Notes under the pieces: model-generated
What the model saw: the letters and a program-made list of their open reading frames with translations, nothing else
Database searches by the model: none
Told to the model about the DNA's origin: nothing
Program-made: the position numbers and the translations under genes
Shown here: positions 52,986 to 60,382 of the stretch, piece by piece
Position numbering within the stretch: position 1 is the stretch's first letter
How the letters are laid out: each line of letters opens with the position of its first letter
Source of the DNA: Clostridium_AM tanneri
Lineage (GTDB): Bacteria; Bacillota; Clostridia; Clostridiales; Clostridiaceae
Direction of reading: 5' to 3'
Length of the DNA stretch: 64,000 nucleotides
Assembly (NCBI RefSeq): GCF_033659955.1
Contig: NZ_JARUJP010000003.1
Location: 62,001 to 126,000 of the forward strand

Positions 52986-53009
52986 GTAAAAACATATATC
53001 TATTAAATT

Positions 53010-53050
53010 AAATCAAAAAAGGCAAGTGGCAAAACTAAGTTTTACCACCT
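53010..53050 (-). terminator. Terminator after the MerR gene
   Basis: On the minus strand GGTGGTAAAACT pairs with AGTTTTGCCAC and is followed, after CTTGCC, by TTTTTTGATTT. Confidence 0.75.
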
Positions 53051-53064
53051 GTTAGCTTCTAGTT

Positions 53065-53886
53065 CTATTGAATTTTTTCAACTGGTACCTGAATTTCAGT
53101 AATGTATTCCTCAGGATTATTAGTTGACCATTCTCCATCTAAATATAATTCTCTGTTAGGTCCTACAATTTTATAACCATTCTCCTCAATCCATTTAAGC
53201 AAAGCATTGTATGCCATATTTATATTTTCATAGCTTCCTTTGTGTATTACACAGGCTGAACTTTCTACATAGGGAAGTTCTTTAACCTTTATTCTATCAG
53301 TTTCAGGTACATTGCTAGCTATACAAGACATAACCTCAATGTCTACATCACTTTCCTTATAACCTGGATCATAGTAGATTGCTCTGCAGGGTGCAATTAT
53401 CTTTGCATTATTTGCTTCTAAGTGAGCTGTAAGCTCTCCCCATAAATTACACTGCTTACTGTAACCTGGTATAATATCTCTAACAGCAGCTACCTTAATA
53501 GTTTCAAGTTGTTTTAAAACCACATCATATTTTAACATAAACCTGTCATCCTCCTTAATTCTATTTATAAGTGTTTCTACTTTTAAAAGTCTCATTTTTT
53601 CATATTTGATAGTATCGTGAATTTCATTTCTTTTTTGGTCCAGCATTGAAAGTACAATATCCGTAGATATTTCATTGTCGATTACACTAGCAATTTGGCT
53701 CAAAGAAAATCCTAAGTCTTTTAAGGCTAGTATTCTATTTAGCCTTGGAAGTTGTTTTGCTGAGTAATATCTATATCCTGTTTGTAGGTCAACTTCTATA
53801 GGCTTTAAGAGGTCTAGTTCATCATAATATCTAAGGGTTTTTATAGATATTTTGTTAAGCTTTGCAAAGTCTCCTATTTTAAACAT
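53065..53886 (-). CDS. MerR-family regulator with GyrI-like effector domain
   Basis: A 273-residue regulator. Residues 1-70 are a MerR winged helix (KIGDFAKLNKISIKTLRYYD), 75-115 a dimerising helix, and 125-273 a GyrI/BmrR-type ligand-binding domain (VKELPYVESSACVIHKGSYE, GPNRELYLDGEW). BmrR/BltR-like proteins bind bulky lipophilic or cationic compounds and activate efflux genes by untwisting a long-spacer promoter. No efflux gene is adjacent, so the target is unknown. Monocistronic. Confidence 0.93.
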   Translation of the reverse strand: MFKIGDFAKLNKISIKTLRYYDELDLLKPIEVDLQTGYRYYSAKQLPRLNRILALKDLGFSLSQIASVIDNEISTDIVLSMLDQKRNEIHDTIKYEKMRLLKVETLINRIKEDDRFMLKYDVVLKQLETIKVAAVRDIIPGYSKQCNLWGELTAHLEANNAKIIAPCRAIYYDPGYKESDVDIEVMSCIASNVPETDRIKVKELPYVESSACVIHKGSYENINMAYNALLKWIEENGYKIVGPNRELYLDGEWSTNNPEEYITEIQVPVEKIQ

Positions 53887-54213
53887 ATTTATCTCTCCTA
53901 TGCGCGCATATTGTCTTTACAATATAATAATAAACCCTCCAGTAATGGGAGAGTCAATAGAAAGTTTTTATAATAATTTCCAGGTTGGCTATTTTTTATT
54001 AAGAGAAAAGAGCTTGTTGGATTATAGAGGTAAGTAATGATATAATTATATATGTTCTGTGTTAAATTTTGGTTTATGTGGTCCATATTGGGTGAAGATA
54101 CTATATTTTTGTCTTTGCCTTCATTTATATTAGTACAAGAATCCATAAAGCTTTAGCTGTGAAAGAGGATAGCCTATGAAAATAATAACAAAATTACATT
54201 AAAGGAGAAAAAA

Positions 54214-54708
54214 ATGCAGTATAATAAATTAGACAAAGATGCTAAAAAATCATGGATGATAGCTAGATTTATAGGAATGATTATAGTAACATTAGTACTT
54301 TTAGCTATAAAATATTTCTTCACATATAAAATCCAAGTGAAATTTTTTGTAAATTGGAGTTTAGGCATAAATATAGTTGTTGGAATAATAATTTTTCTTT
54401 CTTTATTAGATACTTTCTTATACCCTTCAATAGAATATGCTCAATGGAAATATATAATCACAAAGGATAAGATAGAGTTTTCGGAAGGTATATATTATGT
54501 TAAAACAACAATCATTCCAATAGTTAGAGTTCAACATATAAAAATAAACCAAGGACCTATAAATAAGATATTCAAACTTGCAAATATCAATATATTTACT
54601 GCAGGAGGAAGTCATACAATTCCTAATTTGAGTATAGAGAAAGCAAATGAAATTGGCGAATATTTAAAAGAAAAAATTAAGGAAAAGGTTAACAAAAATG
54701 ATATATAG
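54214..54708 (+). CDS. Bacterial PH-domain membrane protein, YdbS-like
   Basis: A 164-residue protein with two transmembrane helices (ARFIGMIIVTLVLLAIKYFF and LGINIVVGIIIFLSLLDTFL) and a bPH2 domain (KYIITKDKIEFSEGIYYVKT, IPIVRVQHIKINQGPI, FTAGGSH). It matches YdbS of Bacillus in length and layout. Its stop overlaps the next gene, a YdbT-like protein, by 11 bases. In Bacillus YdbS/YdbT have been linked to protection against bacteriocins. AAAGGAG precedes the ATG. Confidence 0.88.
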   Translation: MQYNKLDKDAKKSWMIARFIGMIIVTLVLLAIKYFFTYKIQVKFFVNWSLGINIVVGIIIFLSLLDTFLYPSIEYAQWKYIITKDKIEFSEGIYYVKTTIIPIVRVQHIKINQGPINKIFKLANINIFTAGGSHTIPNLSIEKANEIGEYLKEKIKEKVNKNDI

Positions 54709-56200
54709 ACCAAATAGAACTCATTTTTCATATGTAGTAAAGCAAATAATTAAGTTTATTAAAAATGTATGGGTCTTTGGAGTTATAGCTTTAACTACTG
54801 GTATTAAATCACCGCTATTCTTGGGCTTTATAGCTATTTTAGTGCTGTCAATTATTTTTATAATAATAGAGTGGAGAAAAACTATATTTTATATTAAAGA
54901 TAACATATTAGTTTTGGAAAAAGGTGTTATTTCGACTTCTAAGCAAGAGGTACCCTTTGATAAGATTAATACTATAGACTCTTCTCAAAGCTTAATTGAT
55001 AGAATATTTAAAGTGTATACATTAAAGGTAGATACAGGCAGTGTTATTGCTAAAAAATCTGAGTTTTTGGTTATTGTAAAGAAAGAAAGATTAGATGAAC
55101 TTAAAAATAGTATTATAGACAAAGATAATAAAACTTCCCCAAATTTAAGCATTGATAAAGATAAGGAAGCTGAGGTATCTGAAGAGGTAAGATTTAATAA
55201 AGATACAGAAGAGCATTTAGTAAACAGAAGGGTTATAACCTCAAAAGAAATATTTAAATATGCTTTAACGAAAAGTAAGATATTTTGGGCTATAGGTGGA
55301 TTTTTTGCGTTAACTAATGGTTTAGATGATATACTAAGATATTTTGATTTAAAAATTTTTAATAGTGTTGTTAATTATATAAATTTAAACTCTATCCAAT
55401 CAAAGTCTGTTTTCATAATAATTTTAGCATTTATAATTCTTTCTATTTTTGTATATATGATTATAGTTGTAGCTTCAGTAATTTTTGAAATGATAAGGCT
55501 GAATAATTTTACAGTAGAGACCTACAAGGATAAGATAAGTATATCTTATGGCTTATTTACTAAAAAGCAGTACTCCTTTAAGCTAAATAAAGTATATGGC
55601 ATAAGATTCAAACAAACCTTGCTGCAGCAATTTATGAATATAGGAGTACTAGAACTAATAACTGTTGGTTATGGTGATGAAAAGGATGAAAAAGCTATTT
55701 TATATCCTATAATAGATGAAAAGTCTAAAGAGGATTTTTTAAAAACTGTATTGCCAGATATGATATTTGAAGGAGAGATTGTCAATCCACCTAAAAGCAG
55801 CTTCATAGCTTTTATTTTAAAGGGTATTATAATCCCAGTCATAATACTTGTACCAATAGATATATTCTTAAAGATAGTACCAAACAATGTTAAATTATCT
55901 GTTATACTGATTGTTCTAGTGTTATCATTTATCGCTAGTCTATTAAATTATAAAAATACATCTCTAGGCACAAGTAAAAATGTTTTAATAGCAAGTAGTG
56001 GAGGACTGAGTAAAGTAACAACAATAATAAGAGAAGAGGCTGTACAGTCAATAACGAAAAAACAAGGTATATTTCAAAATAGAGTTAAAGTATGTAGTTA
56101 TAAGATAGATTTATACTCTAACAAATTAGGAGATGTGATTAATGTTAAATATATAAATCAATCGCTTTATAACAAAATACAAGAAAATTTGAAATTTTAA
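54698..56200 (+). CDS. Bacterial PH-domain membrane protein, YdbT-like
   Basis: A 500-residue protein with three bPH2 modules separated by membrane segments (helices near 17-60, 190-260 and 365-405). The first PH domain includes VLEKGVISTSKQEVPFDKIN, the second ISISYGLFTKKQYSFKLNKV, the third VLIASSGGLSKVTTIIREEA. YdbT-like proteins have this length and always accompany a YdbS-like partner, as here. Together they probably form a membrane complex; the molecular role is open. Confidence 0.88.
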   Translation: MIYRPNRTHFSYVVKQIIKFIKNVWVFGVIALTTGIKSPLFLGFIAILVLSIIFIIIEWRKTIFYIKDNILVLEKGVISTSKQEVPFDKINTIDSSQSLIDRIFKVYTLKVDTGSVIAKKSEFLVIVKKERLDELKNSIIDKDNKTSPNLSIDKDKEAEVSEEVRFNKDTEEHLVNRRVITSKEIFKYALTKSKIFWAIGGFFALTNGLDDILRYFDLKIFNSVVNYINLNSIQSKSVFIIILAFIILSIFVYMIIVVASVIFEMIRLNNFTVETYKDKISISYGLFTKKQYSFKLNKVYGIRFKQTLLQQFMNIGVLELITVGYGDEKDEKAILYPIIDEKSKEDFLKTVLPDMIFEGEIVNPPKSSFIAFILKGIIIPVIILVPIDIFLKIVPNNVKLSVILIVLVLSFIASLLNYKNTSLGTSKNVLIASSGGLSKVTTIIREEAVQSITKKQGIFQNRVKVCSYKIDLYSNKLGDVINVKYINQSLYNKIQENLKF

Positions 56201-56280
56201 CTAGGGAGTCCTTTGAACTTCCTTTTTTTCAAAGTATTGGCATTTGGGACATGATTAGATACAGTGATATAGTGTGGAGA

Positions 56281-56320
56281 GAAACCTCTCATATCTGTGC
56301 ATGAAATGAGAGGCTTTCAT
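56281..56320 (+). terminator. Terminator after the YdbT-like gene
   Basis: GAAACCTCTCAT pairs with ATGAGAGG-CTTTC around a loop; the T-run is short. Confidence 0.55.
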
Positions 56321-56329
56321 AGCAATTAG

Positions 56330-56410
56330 CCAGATATTGAACTATATTTAAATGAAGATCCAACTAATTCAAAGTTTGAAGTTTGGGTGCCAATAACAAA
56401 ATGTAAATAA
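56330..56410 (+). pseudogene. C-terminal fragment of a GyrI-like/AraC effector domain
   Basis: An open stretch ending at a TAA (56408-56410) reads DIELYLNEDPTNSKFEVW then VPITKCK, which resembles the last strand of GyrI-like effector domains. It has no start codon or ribosome binding site and is cut off by a TAG just upstream, so it is a relic. Confidence 0.45.
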
Positions 56411-56465
56411 AAGAAAGCCTGTAACTATAGATAAATGTATATAATTCTTGTTTTTAGTGTATTTT

Positions 56466-56500
56466 AGGCAATAAAAATAACACCTGCTTGAAAGCAGGTG
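56466..56500 (-). terminator. Second terminator downstream of the cobalamin riboswitch
   Basis: CACCTGCTT/AAGCAGGTG perfect 9-bp stem; on the minus strand followed by TTATTTTTATT. Confidence 0.75.
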
Positions 56501-56543
56501 CAAAGATAAGGGATTAAATATATTTAAGTTAACACCATTTTAC

Positions 56544-56577
56544 TAAAAATAAAAAGGAACTTCTTACGAAGTTCCTG
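56544..56577 (-). terminator. First terminator downstream of the cobalamin riboswitch
   Basis: AGGAACTTC-GTAA-GAAGTTCCT on the minus strand, followed by TTTTATTTTT, 28 bp past the stop of the 15-codon frame. Confidence 0.85.
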
Positions 56578-56604
56578 ATAAACAAATTTAAAATACATAT
56601 AATG

Positions 56605-56652
56605 TTATATTGAAGATAATATAGCTATGAATATAACATAATTCCTATGCAT
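56605..56652 (-). CDS. 15-codon frame behind the cobalamin riboswitch
   Basis: GGAGGG lies 8 bases before an ATG opening MHRNYVIFIAILSSI then a stop. It is the only open frame between the riboswitch and the terminators and looks like the start of a membrane or exported protein, so it is probably the stump of a deleted cobalamin-related gene; it could also be a short peptide. Confidence 0.4.
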   Translation of the reverse strand: MHRNYVIFIAILSSI

Positions 56653-56671
56653 TTTCTCTCCCTCCGAAAGA

Positions 56672-56842
56672 TAGCAATTAAAAGCAAAAGGCAGGTCTCC
56701 TGACTCACGGATCATTCTCCTTCTTCCTTCCCAGATAAATCCAGTGGATATAGAATTCGTCTCCGTATACAGTAGCGGGGGCTGCAGTGGATTTTCACCA
56801 CTTTCCCTTTTAAACATTATAAAAGTACCTAAAACTTTATAT
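56672..56842 (-). ncRNA. Cobalamin (B12) riboswitch
   Basis: On the minus strand the conserved B12-box AGTCAGGAGACCTGCC (56690-56705) is intact. Upstream the aptamer shows GGGAA..GGTGAAAATCC, CACTGCAGCCCCCGCTACTG and the closing strands near TAGGTACTTT. These are the core elements of the adenosylcobalamin riboswitch. Such riboswitches turn off B12 transport or synthesis genes, but only a 15-codon frame and tandem terminators follow here. Confidence 0.93.
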
Positions 56843-57081
56843 TTAATTTTCTTTTTAGTACATTATTTATTATATCATACTATTTTTGGTATTGCCATAA
56901 TTTCCTTTATATTTCTTCTCTAAATTTATATTTATAATATTTATTTACAGCTTCTTTGCATTAACTTATGCATAATACACTTAAGTTATGATTTGTGTAA
57001 AAAGCCCCTTAAACTGTATATGAAAAACTTGCATTTTGTATGGCGGCTGTTTATATTAATAAGAGAACTATATTAAAGACA

Positions 57082-57114
57082 TATTAATAGAATCTTAAGG
57101 TTTTCATAAGAAAA
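57082..57114 (+). promoter_or_regulatory. VanR-type direct repeats before the response regulator
   Basis: TCTTAAGGTTT (57093-57103) and TCATAAGAAAA (57104-57114) are contiguous 11-bp repeats; a weaker third copy (TATTAATAGAA) lies directly upstream at 57082-57092. The same motif occurs before the carboxypeptidase gene. Confidence 0.65.
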
Positions 57115-57193
57115 TTACTACCATATAGATTATTGCTTTATATTACCATGATACTAGATATTTATACGCAATCAGGAAAGAGGTGATGAGATT

Positions 57194-57892
57194 ATGAGCA
57201 TTAATATTTTAGTTGTAGACGATGAACAATCCATAGCAGATCTAATCGAAGTTTATTTGAAAAATGAAGATTTTATGGTGTACAAATTTTATAATGGAGA
57301 AGATGCATTAAATTGCATTAAATCGGAACAGATAGAGCTTGCCATACTTGATGTTATGCTTCCAGACGTTGATGGCTTTACTATCTGTCAGAAAATCAGG
57401 GAAAATCATAATTTTCCTGTTATTATGCTGACGGCAAAGGAAGAAGAGGTTGACAAAATTACTGGACTAACACTAGGTGCAGATGACTACATTACGAAAC
57501 CCTTTCGACCTTTGGAGCTTGTTGCTCGAGTTAAGGCTCAGCTGCGCAGGTTTACCAAATATAATTCTCATGAACCATTACGGGAGGAAAGGCTAATTGA
57601 ATTCTCAGGATTAGTTCTAGACAAGGATACTCATGAATGCATATTAAACGAAAAGCCCCTTGCGCTTACTCCTACAGAGTTTTCTATTTTATGGGTGTTA
57701 GCCTCCAATCGGGGCCGTGTAGTTAGTTCAGAGGAATTATTTCAAGAGGTATGGGGAGATAAATATTTTAGCAATAATAATAATACGGTAATGGTACATA
57801 TTCGGCATTTGAGAGAAAAAATGCATGATTCTGCAGAGCATCCAAAGTACATCAAAACTGTATGGGGGGTTGGCTATAAAATTGAAAAGTAG
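57194..57892 (+). CDS. VanR-like OmpR-family response regulator
   Basis: A 232-residue regulator: acidic pair D9-D10, phospho-acceptor D53 (LAILDVMLPDVDG), K in DYITKPF, and an OmpR-type winged helix ending IKTVWGVGYKIEK. Sequence style and context (a VanS-like kinase overlapping its end, then a D,D-carboxypeptidase) place it in the VanR group. Because no D-Ala-D-Lac or D-Ala-D-Ser ligase gene is present, this is not a complete glycopeptide-resistance operon. AGGTGATG precedes the ATG. Direct repeats upstream suggest autoregulation. Confidence 0.93.
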   Translation: MSINILVVDDEQSIADLIEVYLKNEDFMVYKFYNGEDALNCIKSEQIELAILDVMLPDVDGFTICQKIRENHNFPVIMLTAKEEEVDKITGLTLGADDYITKPFRPLELVARVKAQLRRFTKYNSHEPLREERLIEFSGLVLDKDTHECILNEKPLALTPTEFSILWVLASNRGRVVSSEELFQEVWGDKYFSNNNNTVMVHIRHLREKMHDSAEHPKYIKTVWGVGYKIEK

Positions 57893-59006
57893 GGGAGAGA
57901 GCATTTTAAAAGCTATTATTATTATATTTGCAATTATTCTATTTTTTTTAGGTATGGTATGGCTGGTAGACCAAGTATTTAATGGAGTATTTAAAGAATG
58001 GTTTTATAATATGTTTTTTGTTGATGGTGAATACTCAAGTAGTGGAAAGATAGGAGCAATTTTTAAAGATTGGTATGAAATAAAGCAGTTTTTCATTACT
58101 GCATTCCTTAATTTTATAATAATCTTAGCATTATGCATAGGTATTTCAGCATATTCTTATGCCCAGTATAAAAGTAAAAGGGAAATTACTTTTATTGCTG
58201 AGTCAATGAATTCATTTATAAAGTCAGACGGTGATGAATTGGTACTGCCCCAGAAATACTCTGAAATTGAAAGAGAGCTTATTAAAATAAAAGCAACTTC
58301 AGAAAGGCATCAGCAATTGATGCAAACTGAAATGCAGCGAAAAAATGACTTGATTACATATTTGGCTCATGACCTAAAAACACCACTTGCTTCAGTAATT
58401 GGCTACCTAAGTCTTTTAGATGAAGCACAAGATATGCCTCCAGAACAAAGGATGAAATATGTTGGAGTAGCTTTAAATAAAGCCTACAGATTGGAGGAGT
58501 TAACCAATGAATTTTTTGAAATTACAAGGTTTAACCTACAGTCTATTGTTTTAAATAAAGGAAAAATAAAACTTGCTTTTATGCTTCAGCAAATGACTGA
58601 CGAGTTTTATCCTATGCTCTCTCCAAAGGGAAAAGAGACAGAGATACATATTTCAGAGGATCTTATACTTTTTGGGGATGCAGATAAGCTTGCGCGGGTT
58701 TTCAATAATATTCTAAAAAACGCCATTGCATACAGTTATGAAAATACTACTATTAATATTTCAGCAGCTCAGCAAGGAGAAAATGTGGTTATTACCTTCG
58801 TAAATCAGGGAGATCCCATTCCTCCCCAAAAGCTGGACACTATTTTTGAAAAGTTCTATAGATTGGACTCTGCCCGTTCCACAAATACTGGCGGAGCTGG
58901 ACTGGGTTTGGCAATTGCCAAAGAAATCGTCACTGCTCATGGTGGAACTATTACAGTAGAAAGTAATCTAGAACATACTGTATTTACGGTAAAACTTCCG
59001 TCATAA
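57882..59006 (+). CDS. VanS-like sensor histidine kinase
   Basis: A 374-residue kinase: TM1 about 10-30, a short external loop of about 40 residues, TM2 about 71-93, linker, H-box LAHDLKTPLASVIGY with H163, N-box FNNILKNAIAYSY, and GAGLGLAIAKEIVTAHGG. The probable start is a TTG at 57882, inside the last codons of the regulator gene; longer in-frame versions run back through that gene and are unlikely. Overlap of 11 bp indicates coupled translation. The VanS group senses cell-wall antibiotics or wall precursors. Confidence 0.9.
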   Translation: MKSRGESILKAIIIIFAIILFFLGMVWLVDQVFNGVFKEWFYNMFFVDGEYSSSGKIGAIFKDWYEIKQFFITAFLNFIIILALCIGISAYSYAQYKSKREITFIAESMNSFIKSDGDELVLPQKYSEIERELIKIKATSERHQQLMQTEMQRKNDLITYLAHDLKTPLASVIGYLSLLDEAQDMPPEQRMKYVGVALNKAYRLEELTNEFFEITRFNLQSIVLNKGKIKLAFMLQQMTDEFYPMLSPKGKETEIHISEDLILFGDADKLARVFNNILKNAIAYSYENTTINISAAQQGENVVITFVNQGDPIPPQKLDTIFEKFYRLDSARSTNTGGAGLGLAIAKEIVTAHGGTITVESNLEHTVFTVKLPS

Positions 59007-59033
59007 GAAAATCTTAAGAAGTTCATAAGAGGA
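59001..59033 (+). promoter_or_regulatory. Three tandem 11-bp VanR-type repeats before the carboxypeptidase gene
   Basis: TCATAAGAAAA, TCTTAAGAAGT and TCATAAGAGGA follow each other without gap, overlapping the kinase stop codon. They match the repeats before the regulator gene, so the regulator probably activates this promoter. Confidence 0.68.
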
Positions 59034-59100
59034 AATTCCAAAATGACTCTTTGTTTTGTGATTAAATATAGCTATCACAAAATAAGGAGTTGTTTTTATT

Positions 59101-60072
59101 ATGGAAAAAATAAAAAAGAAGGAATCTAAGTTTTTTGTTCTTCTGATAATAGCTATTATTGTTTTTATTTACATATTTAATTTTACCAGTAACGGAAAAT
59201 TCATGTTTATAAAAACTAAGGTCAATAAAGCAGGGGAGACTTCTTTATTGACCACAGTACCTGATCCTTCACTTTCAGTACTATCAAAGAATCTGAACAG
59301 TCCAAATGCCATTCTGATTCAGTTGGATAATCTCACTGTATTGATGGAGAAAAATAGCAGCCAAAGGATTTACCCTGCGTCTTTAACTAAAATAATGACA
59401 GCAATAGTTGCAATTGAGAACTTACAGGACTTACAGGAAAATATAAAACTTTCTAACGCCACCTTTCATGAGCTCTACAAGGAGGATGCATCAATAGCAG
59501 GATTTAAACCAGATGAAAATGTCAGAGCAATTGACTTGCTTTATGGTGTAATACTGCCCAGTGGAGCAGAGTGCTCCATTGGACTTGCAGACCACATTGC
59601 AGGATCAGAGAAAAAATTTGTAGAGATAATGAATCAAAAAGCAATGGCATTGGGAATGAGAGATACACACTTTACCAATTCCACTGGGCTTCAAGATAGT
59701 AATCACTATACTACAGTAAGAGATTTATCAATACTTTTGAGCTATGCCTTGAAAAATAATACTTTTAGAGATATTTTTACTTCTTCACGTTATTCCACAA
59801 CACCTACTAACAAACATCCAGAGGGGATTACATTTCACAGCACAATGTTTAAAAACATGGAAAACCCAGTTATTGATGGAGGGAGAATTTTAGGCGGCAA
59901 GACCGGATATACAGATAGAGCCGGGTTATGTCTTGCAAGTCTTGCAGAGAAAGGTGGCAGGGAGTATATACTTGTAACGGCAGGAGCCAAGGGTAATCAT
60001 AAATCAGAGCAATATAACATTGATGACGCTTACGCTGTATATAACAAATTAGGAAAATACAAAAAGAGTTGA
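59101..60072 (+). CDS. D-alanyl-D-alanine carboxypeptidase (S11/PBP type, VanY-D-like)
   Basis: A 323-residue membrane-anchored or exported serine carboxypeptidase (TM about 11-27). Motifs: SxxK as PASLTKIM (S94, K97) and KTG as GGKTGYT (K267). The expected SxN motif reads SGAEC (S154-G-A156), so the usual Asn is replaced by Ala. The enzyme removes the terminal D-Ala from peptidoglycan stem peptides. Position after a VanR/VanS-like pair recalls the PBP-type VanY of vanD-like clusters. AAGGAG precedes the ATG. Repeats at 59001-59033 and a hairpin (TTTTGTGAT/ATCACAAAA, 59054-59082) lie in its leader. Confidence 0.9.
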   Translation: MEKIKKKESKFFVLLIIAIIVFIYIFNFTSNGKFMFIKTKVNKAGETSLLTTVPDPSLSVLSKNLNSPNAILIQLDNLTVLMEKNSSQRIYPASLTKIMTAIVAIENLQDLQENIKLSNATFHELYKEDASIAGFKPDENVRAIDLLYGVILPSGAECSIGLADHIAGSEKKFVEIMNQKAMALGMRDTHFTNSTGLQDSNHYTTVRDLSILLSYALKNNTFRDIFTSSRYSTTPTNKHPEGITFHSTMFKNMENPVIDGGRILGGKTGYTDRAGLCLASLAEKGGREYILVTAGAKGNHKSEQYNIDDAYAVYNKLGKYKKS

Positions 60073-60382
60073 GTGTAACCTAGAAGATAACAGTATAAGC
60101 ATTAATATAATATGAATATAACAGTGCTAAGAAAATACGGGTTTTATTAAGATGCCACTGAAAAAGCAGAACTTTTTCGATGGCATCTTTTATTAATCCG
60201 CATTTTTTAGTTTATTAGCGTTTTATGGATACGCTGACTATAAAACACCATATAAAAAATTAGATATCAATAGTAGAATGAGGTTAAACATAGTTTTATC
60301 TGTGCCTATTAAGATTACAGATGAAATAATTTACTAGTTTCAAATTTACAAATCTCAAACAGCACATACAAGGGGGATATAC
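60073..60382. other. Intergenic region before the CWB2 protein gene
   Basis: It contains the terminator at 60149-60195; the rest is A/T-rich with no recognisable gene or clear promoter. Confidence 0.6.
60149..60195 (+). terminator. Terminator after the carboxypeptidase gene
   Basis: AAGATGCCACTGAAAAAG pairs with CTTTTTCGATGGCATCTT (a few mismatches), followed by TTATTAAT. Confidence 0.8.

Larger units (their letters stand above)
56201..57193. other. 993-bp region: gene relic, terminators and orphan cobalamin riboswitch
   Basis: From left to right: a plus-strand hairpin terminator (56281-56318), a GyrI-type C-terminal fragment, two minus-strand terminators, a 15-codon minus-strand frame, a cobalamin riboswitch on the minus strand, and the promoter/operator region of the vanR-like gene. 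Listed separately. Confidence 0.8.

Noticed and set aside
56605..56817. Minus-strand open frame of 70 codons
   Set aside because: Most of it is the cobalamin riboswitch read as protein; only the last 15 codons, with their own ATG and GGAGGG, could be translated.
57194..60072. Glycopeptide-resistance (van) operon
   Set aside because: A VanR/VanS-like pair and a D,D-carboxypeptidase are present, but no ligase, VanH, VanX or racemase gene, so a resistance operon is not supported within the window.
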